A stretch of 64,000 nucleotides of DNA from an uncultured Alphaproteobacteria bacterium. GTDB lineage: Bacteria > Pseudomonadota > Alphaproteobacteria > UBA8366 > GCA-2717185. A model generated the notes under the pieces. That model saw nothing but the letters and a program-made list of their open reading frames with translations. It was not told where the DNA came from and made no database searches. The stretch lies in NCBI GenBank assembly GCA_943788635.1, contig CALSRA010000024.1, forward strand, positions 1-64,000. Direction: 5' to 3'. Below, one piece after another: positions 26,148 through 35,205 of the stretch; the stretch's first letter is position 1, and each line of letters begins with the position of its first letter. A program made the position numbers and the translations under genes.

Positions 26148-28139
26148 TTAATGATTAACACGCTCAAACAACGGCTTCCAAGCACTCTTAGACGAGGTTC
26201 GAGAATACGACCTCAGCAAAGGCAACGTATTATTTGGAACATTAGTTGGAAACACCACCAGCAACCCCATTTCACCATAACCTAACGGCCGCCGCTTATC
26301 GATTTTACTGCCAATATCAATACACAAAGCTTTCGCACGCTCCCAATCATCAACCCCCTTAAACCCTGATCGATCTTCAGGAAGCGCAAAATGTTTTTCA
26401 GCCAAAACTTCACAAGTCCTAAAATCAACATCCACATTGTCAATTTTACTTATAGATTGCAAAATTCTATCCTGCGCACGTTTTGTTGAAACTATAGTAT
26501 TCACCATAACCTTTACAGAACGCAAACACTCCAAATTGTTATCAATAAATTTTTGTACATTTCCCGATAAAGAATCACCCGTCGCTGCGATATCGTCAAT
26601 TATCACCACAGCTGATATGGATTCCACCAATTCCTCTCGCTTCCTAAACTCTTCTTGAAAAGTGTTTGGCGAAAGAACTGAGGCTGAACTAATTTTATTC
26701 TCCTCAGCATACAAACTTGCATAAGTAGACCCACTTTTCGCTTGACCATCAACATATGTTACGATGATATCGTCCCGTCTAGCATTGCGAGAACGGGTTA
26801 CATAGACAGGAATAGAAGGCCTCAGAATTTCAAAAGATTCCCGCAACCTTTCCCTAATATGTGCCTCGCTAAAGACCTTTGCTCTTTGCAAAATGGAAAA
26901 AAGTAATCTTTGATCACGAGGATTCTCTACTTGCTGATACCAAGCCGTTATCTCATCCGAACCAATTTTTAAGCCGCGATATGTATGCCACCCTTTAGCC
27001 AACTCAACAACTTCTTCAGACAAAATAGCTGCGCTATTTTCCTCGTCCAAAACTAAACTTACCAACTCTTCACTTAATCTATCAGATATCAATTGTTGCA
27101 CACCAATATCCGCCAACCATGCTCCGAAAATTGGTAAAACAAATATATACTCTCCACCCTCTTCTTTTAGGACATATCTCTGCTCAAAATCACGAAGAAC
27201 CGCTACTACTTCTGCCTCCGTTAAACTTGAAAACGCTCTATTTAAGTAAACATTTGTTGTTGAAAGTGGAATCACTTGACGAACACACCGTGCTGCTGCC
27301 ACTAAAACACGACTACGTCGCAATATATCAGGTTCTCGCTCTGAAGATGGCTTTGGAATTCCATCTTGCCACAAATGCGCAAAGGAATTCGCGCCTAGAG
27401 AAGACAATTCTCTATCTGTTGCTATTTTAACCTCGTCATAGGTTATATCTGTATCTCGTTCTTTTACTGCATTTCCTGTGACACCAGCACAAACTATTTT
27501 AGCGAAATAAGGGTTTCCGTTAGATATATTAAATATTTCTGAAATCGCATCATCGTGCCAACTTAAAATTCCCTCGACAGGCTTCCTTATCATTAGCTGG
27601 AAGTCTTCCCATTCATTATCTCTAGAAAAATAGCTTAGATTTACTCGACTAAAATTATTTAATTTTTGCCCCTGCCTATCCATTATAAAAGGCATATTTT
27701 CTCCACCAACCAACATTAAACCAATATTTTTTCGACGGGATAAAGAGCGCAAGTTAGCAAAAAATGTTTCAGCTAAATTCCCTTGTAGAAATAATTCTTT
27801 TGGAATCTCATCAAACTCATCTATTACTATTATAAATCTTTTTTCTTTATCAATTTTTTCCGCAGCCTCCGACACTGAAACCAAATCAGCAAGAGATCCT
27901 GAATAATTTCCAACCTCCTTAGTAAATTCAGATGGCAATTTACCTAAAATAAAACGTTCGATACTCTCTCCTAACAGTTTAACTGACTTTTCTGGGTCCG
28001 AGTGGGCGACGTCTCCCCAAAGAACGTAATGAACATGCAACTCCTTTTTAGGATCATGAGCAGTGGCGAATTCCGCTGTTGCCAGAGCTAACGACGTCTT
28101 ACCAACACGTTTCTGCCCAGTTATAAAAAACGGCTCCAT
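26148..28139 (-). CDS. STAND-type ATPase with C-terminal PRTase-like domain (second part of an interrupted gene)
   Basis: The 663-residue product has Walker A GQKRVGKTS (residues 8-16), Walker B IIVIDEFDE (103-111), a sensor region LMLVGGEN, a winged-helix segment (about 305-345), and a phosphoribosyltransferase-like domain (about 390-660). The latter includes VVIIDDIAATGDS, the PRPP-binding type motif, and ends with PLGYGEMGLL and NVPNNTLPLL, as in the PRTase-CE group predicted in prokaryotic immune systems. The ATG at 28139 has no ribosome binding site. The frame continues upstream through AELVKSLASKILKDP to a TGA, beyond which the preceding gene lies in the same frame. The product is best seen as the back half of one protein. 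The composition is strongly AT-rich. Confidence 0.75.
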   Translation of the reverse strand: MEPFFITGQKRVGKTSLALATAEFATAHDPKKELHVHYVLWGDVAHSDPEKSVKLLGESIERFILGKLPSEFTKEVGNYSGSLADLVSVSEAAEKIDKEKRFIIVIDEFDEIPKELFLQGNLAETFFANLRSLSRRKNIGLMLVGGENMPFIMDRQGQKLNNFSRVNLSYFSRDNEWEDFQLMIRKPVEGILSWHDDAISEIFNISNGNPYFAKIVCAGVTGNAVKERDTDITYDEVKIATDRELSSLGANSFAHLWQDGIPKPSSEREPDILRRSRVLVAAARCVRQVIPLSTTNVYLNRAFSSLTEAEVVAVLRDFEQRYVLKEEGGEYIFVLPIFGAWLADIGVQQLISDRLSEELVSLVLDEENSAAILSEEVVELAKGWHTYRGLKIGSDEITAWYQQVENPRDQRLLFSILQRAKVFSEAHIRERLRESFEILRPSIPVYVTRSRNARRDDIIVTYVDGQAKSGSTYASLYAEENKISSASVLSPNTFQEEFRKREELVESISAVVIIDDIAATGDSLSGNVQKFIDNNLECLRSVKVMVNTIVSTKRAQDRILQSISKIDNVDVDFRTCEVLAEKHFALPEDRSGFKGVDDWERAKALCIDIGSKIDKRRPLGYGEMGLLVVFPTNVPNNTLPLLRSYSRTSSKSAWKPLFERVNH

Positions 28140-28184
28140 AGGATCTTTTAAAATCTTCGACGCAAGGCTCTTGACTAATTCTGC

Positions 28185-29369
28185 TCAACCAATGAATTGG
28201 CCACCTTCAGCAACACTAGTGCTATAAGGAGACCAATATTCTAACGCAGGCCAGTCTATATCGCTTTTTTGCGCTCGAATGGCAATTTCAAACGTTTCTG
28301 ACAGTCGTTCTGGATTTCCTATTTCCGCCCATTCAACTTCAATCAGCCCCTGAAACTCGGCAGTTGGACTAACAACCATAGCATCTAATACAACCGAAAA
28401 ATTACCGGGCCTTACACTACCCAACATTATTGAATGGCTAGATAATAATATATCTTCACTAGAAGTTATCGCTACCACCCTAACATCCATAGCTAGGCCC
28501 GTACCTTCATTTCTTAAAGGAACAGATACATTAAATTCCCTACTCGGCTCATGCATAGGATAGCGCTTTTGTATATATATTTCGTTACCCCAAGCCTTTA
28601 CGACTTTGGCATTATATTTTGCACGAACAGACACCAAAAAACTTTCTAACACGATTTCTGTGTTTTCTATAAATTTATCAAATATATTGGACAAAAACGA
28701 CAGATTGTCATTTATTACTATATGTATATCTTCTATAGCTCTCTGGCATTCTTCATAGTCTTGTAAAAAAGACGCTTCAAGAGAAGAGACACGCTCCAGC
28801 CTGCTAAACAAAACCTCTACGCAACTTTTAAAGTATTGCAGCTTAAAAGGCTTACAATATGAACGGACAATGCTATGATTAAGTGACCCGAGAATATTTT
28901 TTCGTGCACGAATTACGGCATTTACATCGCCATAATTTTCAGTCAGAGAAGATAGCAAATTGCAAATCGTTTTATGACCTTCAGAAAGTATAGTAAATTT
29001 TTGATAATTTTGAGAGCCCTGTTTTAATCCTATAAATGCACACAGATTTGGATTTGTTTTTTCGCAAATCTCTACGATTAGTCTAGTAAGTTGATTTGCT
29101 GAATTGGTTTCTGGAAGCAATTTTTCTACAGACAAACATCGAATCAATACTACACCTATTACGTTATCTTTGACAGAACTTGAAGATAGTTCCTGCAAAG
29201 CATCACCAATAGAATTTCCTTGCACTTCGGTCTTCGTTTGCGAGAAGAGCCATTTACGTAATTCGGTGCGTGCAACAGTGATTTCGTCTATATTTAAAAC
29301 AATCGCCCGTTCAACGTATGCGAGGGCATCTTCTTGTTGATTAATGTCTGCCTGACCGAAGCTGTCCAA
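28185..29369 (-). CDS. N-terminal part of the interrupted STAND-PRTase protein
   Basis: I place the start at the TTG at 29369, because GGAGGAGG lies eight bases upstream of it; a GTG at 29393 precedes this ribosome binding site. The 394-residue product is mostly helical to about residue 260. A beta-sandwich-like region with NVSVPLRNEGTGLAMDV follows, then EYWSPYSTSVAEGGQFIG just before TGA. The PYS...FIG-R signature typically leads into the ATPase domain of STAND proteins. The next codon positions (after TGA) continue in frame as AELVKSLASKIL. A CGA to TGA change would explain the break, giving one protein of about 1073 residues. The N-terminal domain was not recognised. Confidence 0.65.
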   Translation of the reverse strand: MDSFGQADINQQEDALAYVERAIVLNIDEITVARTELRKWLFSQTKTEVQGNSIGDALQELSSSSVKDNVIGVVLIRCLSVEKLLPETNSANQLTRLIVEICEKTNPNLCAFIGLKQGSQNYQKFTILSEGHKTICNLLSSLTENYGDVNAVIRARKNILGSLNHSIVRSYCKPFKLQYFKSCVEVLFSRLERVSSLEASFLQDYEECQRAIEDIHIVINDNLSFLSNIFDKFIENTEIVLESFLVSVRAKYNAKVVKAWGNEIYIQKRYPMHEPSREFNVSVPLRNEGTGLAMDVRVVAITSSEDILLSSHSIMLGSVRPGNFSVVLDAMVVSPTAEFQGLIEVEWAEIGNPERLSETFEIAIRAQKSDIDWPALEYWSPYSTSVAEGGQFIG

Positions 29370-29393
29370 TTTAATTCCTCCTCCTTCATTCAC

Positions 29394-29824
29394 TTTCGCC
29401 GTGATCAGTAATACGGGGGCTCAAAATTTATCTATACTCTACTCAATAAAAAATTGTGACCACAAGCACCTTACTCGGCAAGGTCGCGCATGCCAGTAAG
29501 CGCGCCTGAACCTTCGAATTACGGTGACACTGCATTATTTGTCTCCTTGGGTCGCCCGCGCCTTCCAGGCCTGGGATCGCCGCCCGTTTATACTTCGATC
29601 CTAGCTCCGGGATCAGGTCTCGTTTGTGCATTCGCGGCGCGGCTGACGATGCATGCATAGACGCCACAGTAACGCGCCACCGCAGTATGGTTGTACCGCG
29701 ACCGGTCCGCCCCGCACAGGAACCTCTTGCTGGCGCCGCCCATCTCCGCTCCCCCTCGCCTGCCGGTGCCGTGCCGTTCTACAATGCCCCCGCACACAGA
29801 TCACAAAAGAAAAGGAAGCGCGTC
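29394..29824. other. Island border and unassigned stretch
   Basis: The first 100 bases are AT-rich and should hold the promoter of the STAND gene. At 29514-29537 a copy of the RAYT-type end appears (TTCGAATTACGGTGACACTG), followed by a 70-base segment resembling the one after the 25567 copy (TTGGG-CCGCG ... TTCGATCC). The rest up to the SDR gene is GC-rich with no supported gene. Confidence 0.5.
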
Positions 29825-30637
29825 ATGGGGGATCGTCTGAAGGGGAAAGTTGCGATTGTTGTCGGGGCGGGACAGGCGCCGGGGTCTTCGCCGGCCATCG
29901 GCAACGGGCGGGCGACGGCGATGCTGTTCGCGCGCGAGGGGGCGAAGGTGCTGGCAGTGGACCTCCGGCTGGATTCCGCGCAGGAGACCGTGGCCAAGAT
30001 CGAGGGCGAGGGCGGCGAGGCTGCGGCGCTGGCTGCCGATGTCACCGATGAGGCCTCCATGCAGGCGATGGTCGCGGCCTGTGTCGAGCGCTTCGGGCGG
30101 ATCGACATTCTGCACAATAATGTCGGCATCAGCGTCGAGGGCGGCGATGCGCCGATCACCGAGATCACGAGTGACTCTTTCGACCGCATCGTCGCGGTCA
30201 ACCTGCGCAGCATCGTCTTTGCCTGCAAGCACGCCTTGCCGGTGATGCAGGCGCAGGGCGGTGGCGCAATCATCAACATTTCCTCGATGGCGGCGCAGAA
30301 CACCTATCCGTGGGTGACCTACAAGGCGACCAAATCGGCGATGATCGAAATGACGCGGCAGATCGCGATTCAGAATGCCGAATACGGCATCCGCGCCAAT
30401 GTCATCCTGCCGGGGCTGATGGATACGCCCATGGCGGTGGACCGGCGGGCCGAGGCGTTTGACCGGCCGCGCGCCGATATCGCCGCCGAACGCGACGCCA
30501 AGGTGCCACTGAAGGGCAAGATGGGTACCGGCTGGGACATCGCCCATGCCGCGTTGTTCCTGGCGTCCGACGAGGCCGGGTTCATCACCGGCGTGGCGCT
30601 GCCGGTCGATGGCGGGTCGAGCTGCCGGGTGGGGTAA
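29825..30637 (+). CDS. SDR family NAD(P)-dependent oxidoreductase
   Basis: A 270-residue classical short-chain dehydrogenase. The cofactor motif is atypically extended (VVGAGQAPGSSPAIGNGRA). The NNVG motif, the serine in INISSMAAQ and the YKATK catalytic pair follow in order, as do the PG after the active site and the C-terminal LPVDGG. The substrate is unknown. The ATG at 29825 follows AGGAAG. The gene converges on a flavin-dependent oxidoreductase and shares a long hairpin terminator with it. Confidence 0.9.
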   Translation: MGDRLKGKVAIVVGAGQAPGSSPAIGNGRATAMLFAREGAKVLAVDLRLDSAQETVAKIEGEGGEAAALAADVTDEASMQAMVAACVERFGRIDILHNNVGISVEGGDAPITEITSDSFDRIVAVNLRSIVFACKHALPVMQAQGGGAIINISSMAAQNTYPWVTYKATKSAMIEMTRQIAIQNAEYGIRANVILPGLMDTPMAVDRRAEAFDRPRADIAAERDAKVPLKGKMGTGWDIAHAALFLASDEAGFITGVALPVDGGSSCRVG

Positions 30638-30688
30638 CGCAAACCCCGAACGGGTTGCAACAATCCGCGACGACGGTTTGCGGAAAAA

Positions 30689-30751
30689 GCCTGACACCGA
30701 GACCCGGGTGAGCGGCGTTAGCAGCCCCTCACCCGGGTCTCGGTGTCAGGC
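30689..30751. terminator. Long perfect inverted repeat between convergent genes
   Basis: A 24-bp arm (30689-30712, containing GACACCGAGACCCGGGTGAG) is followed after 15 bases by its perfect complement (30728-30751). It lies between the stops of two convergent genes and is preceded by AAAAA, which gives a T tract on the minus strand. It probably works as a bidirectional terminator. Confidence 0.65.
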
Positions 30752-30757
30752 GGCTGC

Positions 30758-31914
30758 TTAATCCCGTTTGAATTTCGGCATCACGTCGCGGCCGAAATGG
30801 TCGAGCTGCTCGAGCATCACGGCGAGCGGCGTGCCCATCGCCGATTGCACGTTGACCGCTTCCAGCCCCGGGAATTTTTCCTCGACCGCCTTCAGGAAAT
30901 CGACAAGCCCTTCGGCCGGGCCGCAATACCATGAGCCCCGCTCGACGGCTTCTTCCAGCGTCGGGATGCCGGAATCCCGGATACCACCCCGGCGGTCGAT
31001 GGCATCCACCTGTTCGGGTTTCAGCGGGCCGAGGAATCCCAGCGGGCCGAACAACTTGGCGTGTTCCTCGTAAAACGGTGTGGCTTCCCGGATCGCCTGC
31101 TCGCGGGTCGGCGCGATGTGATAGGAGATGCCGAGGCAGAGGTTTTCGCCAAGCGCCGTTTCGATCCCGGCGCGTTCATGGGCGCGCTGGAAGGCGTGGA
31201 TATTGCCTTCCGCCATCAGCGCCGAACCGCCGCCGACAATGCCTTTCATGCCGTGCTTGATCATGAAATCGAGCCCCCGGTCGCCGGCGCTGACCACCGG
31301 CTGCCAGCATTCCACCGGCAGGGTGCGCGGCCGCGGCACCAGCGTCAGTTCCTTCAGATCGTACCCGCGATACGGCACATCCGGCGGCGGGTGTAATACT
31401 TGCCCTTGTGCGAGAACGACTCCTCGTGGAACGCCTTGAACAGGATATCGACCTGTTCCTCGAACATGTCGCGATTGGCTTCCGCGTCGATCAAGTGCCC
31501 GCCCAGCGTTTCCACCTCACGCGTGTGATAGCCGCGCCCGACACCGAAAATGACCCGCCCCTTGGTCAGCCAGTCGGCTGTGGCGAAGTCTTCCGCGAGG
31601 CGCAGCGGATGCCACATCGGCGCGATGTTGAAGCCGCAACCGATGCGCAGATTCTCCGTCACATGCGCCAGGTGCACGCCCAGCATCATCACATTGGGGA
31701 CGCACTCATAGCCTTCGTGCTGGAAATGATGTTCGGCAAACCACAGCGCATCGAAGCCCCAGCCATCCATGCATTTCGCCATCGCCTCCGACTTGTCGAA
31801 GACCCCGGCCAGTTGTTCGTTGGAATAGCGCCGGTCATTCGCCGGCGTCGCATCCTGCCCCATATCACCAAGATCGATATGCCCGGCGAAAAGCGATGAA
31901 AACCGCTTGATCAT
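30758..31914 (-). CDS. LLM class flavin-dependent oxidoreductase, frameshifted
   Basis: The two halves together form one luciferase-like monooxygenase of about 385 residues. The N-terminal part (start MIKRFSSL at 31914, after GGGAGGA) has WFAEHHFQ and GRVIFGVGRGYH, the family signatures for F420 or FMN binding. The C-terminal part begins near DVPYRGYDL and continues to FGRDVMPKFKRD. Between 31380 and 31395 one base appears to be missing (TATTACACC then CGCCGCCGG), which shifts the frame. An assembly error or a real mutation are both possible. The substrate is unknown. Confidence 0.8.
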
Positions 31915-32073
31915 GCCCGTTCCTCCCGTTTGGTTAGAGCGATGGTAGCGCGGCTTTCGCAGCACGTGCAAACGAAGCGCAGGAACACGAATTCAGGCTT
32001 GTGACGCACGGCCCAATCCCCCACCATTTCGCCACGGGTACAGGGCAGGCCCGCCGGGAAAGGACCATCGACC

Positions 32074-32520
32074 ATGATCATTCGCGATATCGAGGAAAGC
32101 GAGCTCGGCACGCTACTCGACCTGTACCGGCATTACACGGCCTCCGAAAACCTGCCGCCGCTGACCGATACCGCGATCCGCGATATCTGGCAGGCCATCC
32201 AGGCCAATCCCGGCACCCGCTATTTCGTCCTCGAAACCGGCGGGCGGATCGCAGCCGCCGCCATCCTGACCATCACGCCGTCGTTCATTCGCGGTGGGGC
32301 TGGCTATGGTGTCATCGAACATGTCGTGACCCACGCGGGTTTCCGCCGCCGGGGACTCGCGAAAGCCCTGATGGAACATGTCCTGGATTACGCATGGCAA
32401 CAGGACTGTACCGAAGTCATGCTGTTATCCGGCGCCGACCTGACCGCCGCACACAAAATGTATGAAGGGCTCGGCTTTAACCGCCACCGGCGGACCGGCT
32501 TTATCAAGTACCGCCCCTGA
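32074..32520 (+). CDS. GNAT-family N-acetyltransferase
   Basis: A 148-residue GNAT protein. It has VIEHVVTHAGFRRRGLAKAL, the beta4 strand plus the acetyl-CoA pyrophosphate loop (motif A), and the C-terminal AHKMYEGLGFNRH. The start at 32074 is preceded by GGAAAGGA. The acceptor substrate is not known. It is transcribed away from the flavin oxidoreductase gene. Confidence 0.87.
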   Translation: MIIRDIEESELGTLLDLYRHYTASENLPPLTDTAIRDIWQAIQANPGTRYFVLETGGRIAAAAILTITPSFIRGGAGYGVIEHVVTHAGFRRRGLAKALMEHVLDYAWQQDCTEVMLLSGADLTAAHKMYEGLGFNRHRRTGFIKYRP

Positions 32521-32686
32521 AAAAGGCCACCCCGGCCGAGCGAAAAGTCGGGCATCACGACCAAAATTGGGTAGTTTCCCCCATACCGGCGCTGCCGGGT
32601 TTTTGGTGCAATTCCCTTGTTGAATTTTTAGCCGCGTAACAGGCCAGCCCGGCCCTGCGGCAATTTTCGGATAAGGGAGAATTGCT

Positions 32687-34525
32687 TTGAAAATATTACG
32701 GTGGGTCATGGCGACCGCAGCCTGTCTGGTGCTGCTATCGCCCGGAACAGGAAGGGCCATTCCCTTCACCTATGACCTGGAATTTGAAACGACCGGACAG
32801 AGCATCTGGGATACCGGCACCGCCGCCACATTGGACAAGACGGCGTTTCTTGGCGCAGCCTGGCAGGACCAGTCGGCTAGCCTTGACCTGATCGCGGGTG
32901 ATGAGGATGTCAATATCTTCAATCCCCTGCGGGAAATCTATGACGGGGCCTTCAGCGCCTGCCGGGGGCTCGGCTTTTCCTCCAGTGCCTGTATCAACGG
33001 GCAAAGCGCCCGGGTACCGGTCCCCAGGCTCGGCAGCAGGCCGTCGGTGCGCAGCTGCGGCAAGTTCGCCGTGGCCTGTAAAATCGCACAGGGTGCGGAT
33101 GTCCTGAAACGCGCGGGCTATGACGTCGCCTTCTCCGCCTGCAAGAAACTGGGCAATTCATCGTCCACCTGCCGCAATGGCCGGTCCGGACGGCTGCCCG
33201 TCATCGCGCTGGGCACAGCACCGCCGCAGTTTCTGGAAGTCGACACACGCACCGGCGTTGCCGTCGAAGGCACATCCGATGGCCGGGTCGGGCTGGAACT
33301 TGGCATCGAAGTCGGCAGCGGTTCGGTGGACGCCACCGTATCCTATGCGGCGACGCTGGATATTCCCGACACGGCCCTGCTGGACAAGGCAAACGCCATC
33401 AATTTCAATCCGAACAGCGTGCTGGCGGGGACGAACGTCCTGACCACCGACTTCGCCGACCTGTCTCTGACGGCGGATGCGATCCTGGAGGTATCCGGCA
33501 GTGTCACTGGTGAGGCCTGTGTCATCGCGGCCGGTTGCACAACGGGCGGCAGCTCATTCAACATCGATGAGAAAGTCTCCATCCTGTCCTTCAATGAAGG
33601 CGGCGAAGGCGACATCAAGCTGCTCGGACAGAGCCCGTCGAGTTTTGGCTTCCCCAATGAAGCAGACGGCTTTCCGTTTGAAATCGCGGCCGGGTCGGGT
33701 GTTGCCGGCGAGCTTGCCAGCGCAACGCTCTACCTCCCGCAGCCCCATACCAGCGGCGGTCTCGATACCACGACCAATACGCTGAAATCTTCGGGTCAGG
33801 ACGACCTGGTCGACCTCACCGTGGATATCGATGCCGTTGCCTCACTCGCCGTCACGGCGGGTGCGACAACGCAGGCTTTCGGCTTCGAGTTACCCATCGG
33901 CAATGTCGGCAGCGTCGGCTACGACATCATCGATGTGAAAATCGGCCCGTCCATCGACCTCAAGCAGGATTTCGAACTCGACCCGACCCTGTTCGTAAAG
34001 CTTGTCTTTGACAAGGCGGTCATGATCGCGGGCGAGTTGGTCACCGAACTGATTTCCGCCTGGGACCTGCTACCCGATATTTTCTTCCTCGACGATGTCA
34101 CCACGGTCACGCCGACCTTCTTCGTCGATGCGGAACTGCGCAACGAGACCGTGCTGGATTTCGATTTCGACTTCGTCATCGACCTGCTGCAGGTCAATTT
34201 CGACCTGCTCGGATTCGACCGGCAGTTCGGCATTGGCAATATCCTGGATGAAAGCATCGACCTGTTCCAGTCACCGGACCTGTTCGACAGCCTGTTTTCG
34301 CTGCAGGGCTTCGATCTGCAGATCGGCGAGAGCTTCACCATCGACTTCCTGACCGGCTCCGAAGCGCCGCAGAATTTTGCGGCCCGCAGCGCGCTCAACC
34401 CCATCGAGGCATTCACGGAAGCCTCGGTGCCGGAACCGGGCATGCTGACGCTGTTCCTCCTCGGGCTCTGCGGGCTGCTCGTCATGCAGCAGCGAAACCG
34501 GCGCGACGACGCGCTGGCCGCATAA
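32687..34525 (+). CDS. PEP-CTERM exported protein with duplicated cysteine motif
   Basis: A 612-residue protein with an N-terminal signal peptide (cleavage near GTGRA) and a C-terminal PEP-CTERM sorting signal: VPEPGML, a hydrophobic helix, then a basic RNRR tail. Exosortase would cleave and anchor or release it at the cell surface, usually together with exopolysaccharide production. Two copies of an AFSAC-x9-C-x3-S motif with LPV or VPV occur exactly 60 residues apart (about 86-116 and 146-176). The remainder is beta-rich and acidic. The start is a TTG at 32687 after AAGGGAGA. Confidence 0.8.
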   Translation: MKILRWVMATAACLVLLSPGTGRAIPFTYDLEFETTGQSIWDTGTAATLDKTAFLGAAWQDQSASLDLIAGDEDVNIFNPLREIYDGAFSACRGLGFSSSACINGQSARVPVPRLGSRPSVRSCGKFAVACKIAQGADVLKRAGYDVAFSACKKLGNSSSTCRNGRSGRLPVIALGTAPPQFLEVDTRTGVAVEGTSDGRVGLELGIEVGSGSVDATVSYAATLDIPDTALLDKANAINFNPNSVLAGTNVLTTDFADLSLTADAILEVSGSVTGEACVIAAGCTTGGSSFNIDEKVSILSFNEGGEGDIKLLGQSPSSFGFPNEADGFPFEIAAGSGVAGELASATLYLPQPHTSGGLDTTTNTLKSSGQDDLVDLTVDIDAVASLAVTAGATTQAFGFELPIGNVGSVGYDIIDVKIGPSIDLKQDFELDPTLFVKLVFDKAVMIAGELVTELISAWDLLPDIFFLDDVTTVTPTFFVDAELRNETVLDFDFDFVIDLLQVNFDLLGFDRQFGIGNILDESIDLFQSPDLFDSLFSLQGFDLQIGESFTIDFLTGSEAPQNFAARSALNPIEAFTEASVPEPGMLTLFLLGLCGLLVMQQRNRRDDALAA

Positions 34526-34615
34526 CCCCGTAACCCGGCAGGCGGCGCGGCAATTTTTCCACCGCGCCGCCCCCGCCGGACCGGGACGTATCTGACCACC
34601 GACAAGGATTTACAG

Positions 34616-35197
34616 ATGAAATTTATTCGATTGGCGATTATCGCATTACTGCTTCAGACCGGCGCCGCCGCTGCAGCAGATCACACAGAAAGCTTTGCAA
34701 TGAAGGGCGCGGGCTTCCTGCCCTGCCAGATTTACGTCAAGGCCCGCGAAGACAAGTCCAACGTCTATTACATGATCGGCGGTTGGGTGGAGGGCTATAT
34801 TTCCGCCCATAACCGCTACGCCGAAGACACATTCGACGTGCTGTCGTTTGAATCGCTGGAGCTGCTGCTGACCGTGATCCAGACCCATTGCGACGCCAAT
34901 CCCGGCCATCGGCTGCACGCCGTCGTCAATTCGATCATCGCGAGCCTGCAGCCGGACCGGCTGACCGAAGCCTCACCGCGGGTGCAGATCACCGAGGGCG
35001 AACGCAAGACCACGCTGCATCGGGAAACCATCCGCCGGGTACAGGACCGCCTGACCGGTCTGGGCCTGTATGACGCCGCAGTCGACGGGCGTTTCACCGA
35101 AGCCACAAAAGCAGCGCTGATGGCCTTCCAATCGGACCTGGAGTTCGAAACCACCGGCTTCCCCGACCAGACGACGCTGTGGCGGTTGCTACGCTAA
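34616..35197 (+). CDS. Exported protein with C-terminal peptidoglycan-binding domain
   Basis: A 193-residue protein with a signal peptide (residues 1-21, GAAAAADH). A middle domain has GFLPCQIYVKA, GGWVEGYISAHNRY and a second cysteine near THCDANP, resembling Rap1a-like small periplasmic domains with one disulfide. The C-terminal 60 residues (VQDRLTGLGLYDAAVDGRF to TLWRLLR) form a PG_binding_1 domain. It probably acts in the periplasm at the cell wall. It follows the PEP-CTERM gene by 90 bases. Confidence 0.72.
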   Translation: MKFIRLAIIALLLQTGAAAAADHTESFAMKGAGFLPCQIYVKAREDKSNVYYMIGGWVEGYISAHNRYAEDTFDVLSFESLELLLTVIQTHCDANPGHRLHAVVNSIIASLQPDRLTEASPRVQITEGERKTTLHRETIRRVQDRLTGLGLYDAAVDGRFTEATKAALMAFQSDLEFETTGFPDQTTLWRLLR

Positions 35198-35205
35198 GCG
35201 GGACG

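Noticed and set aside
28185-28187. TGA in the STAND-PRTase gene as a selenocysteine codon
   Set aside because: The family residue at this position (FIG-R) is arginine, not cysteine, and a single CGA to TGA transition explains it.
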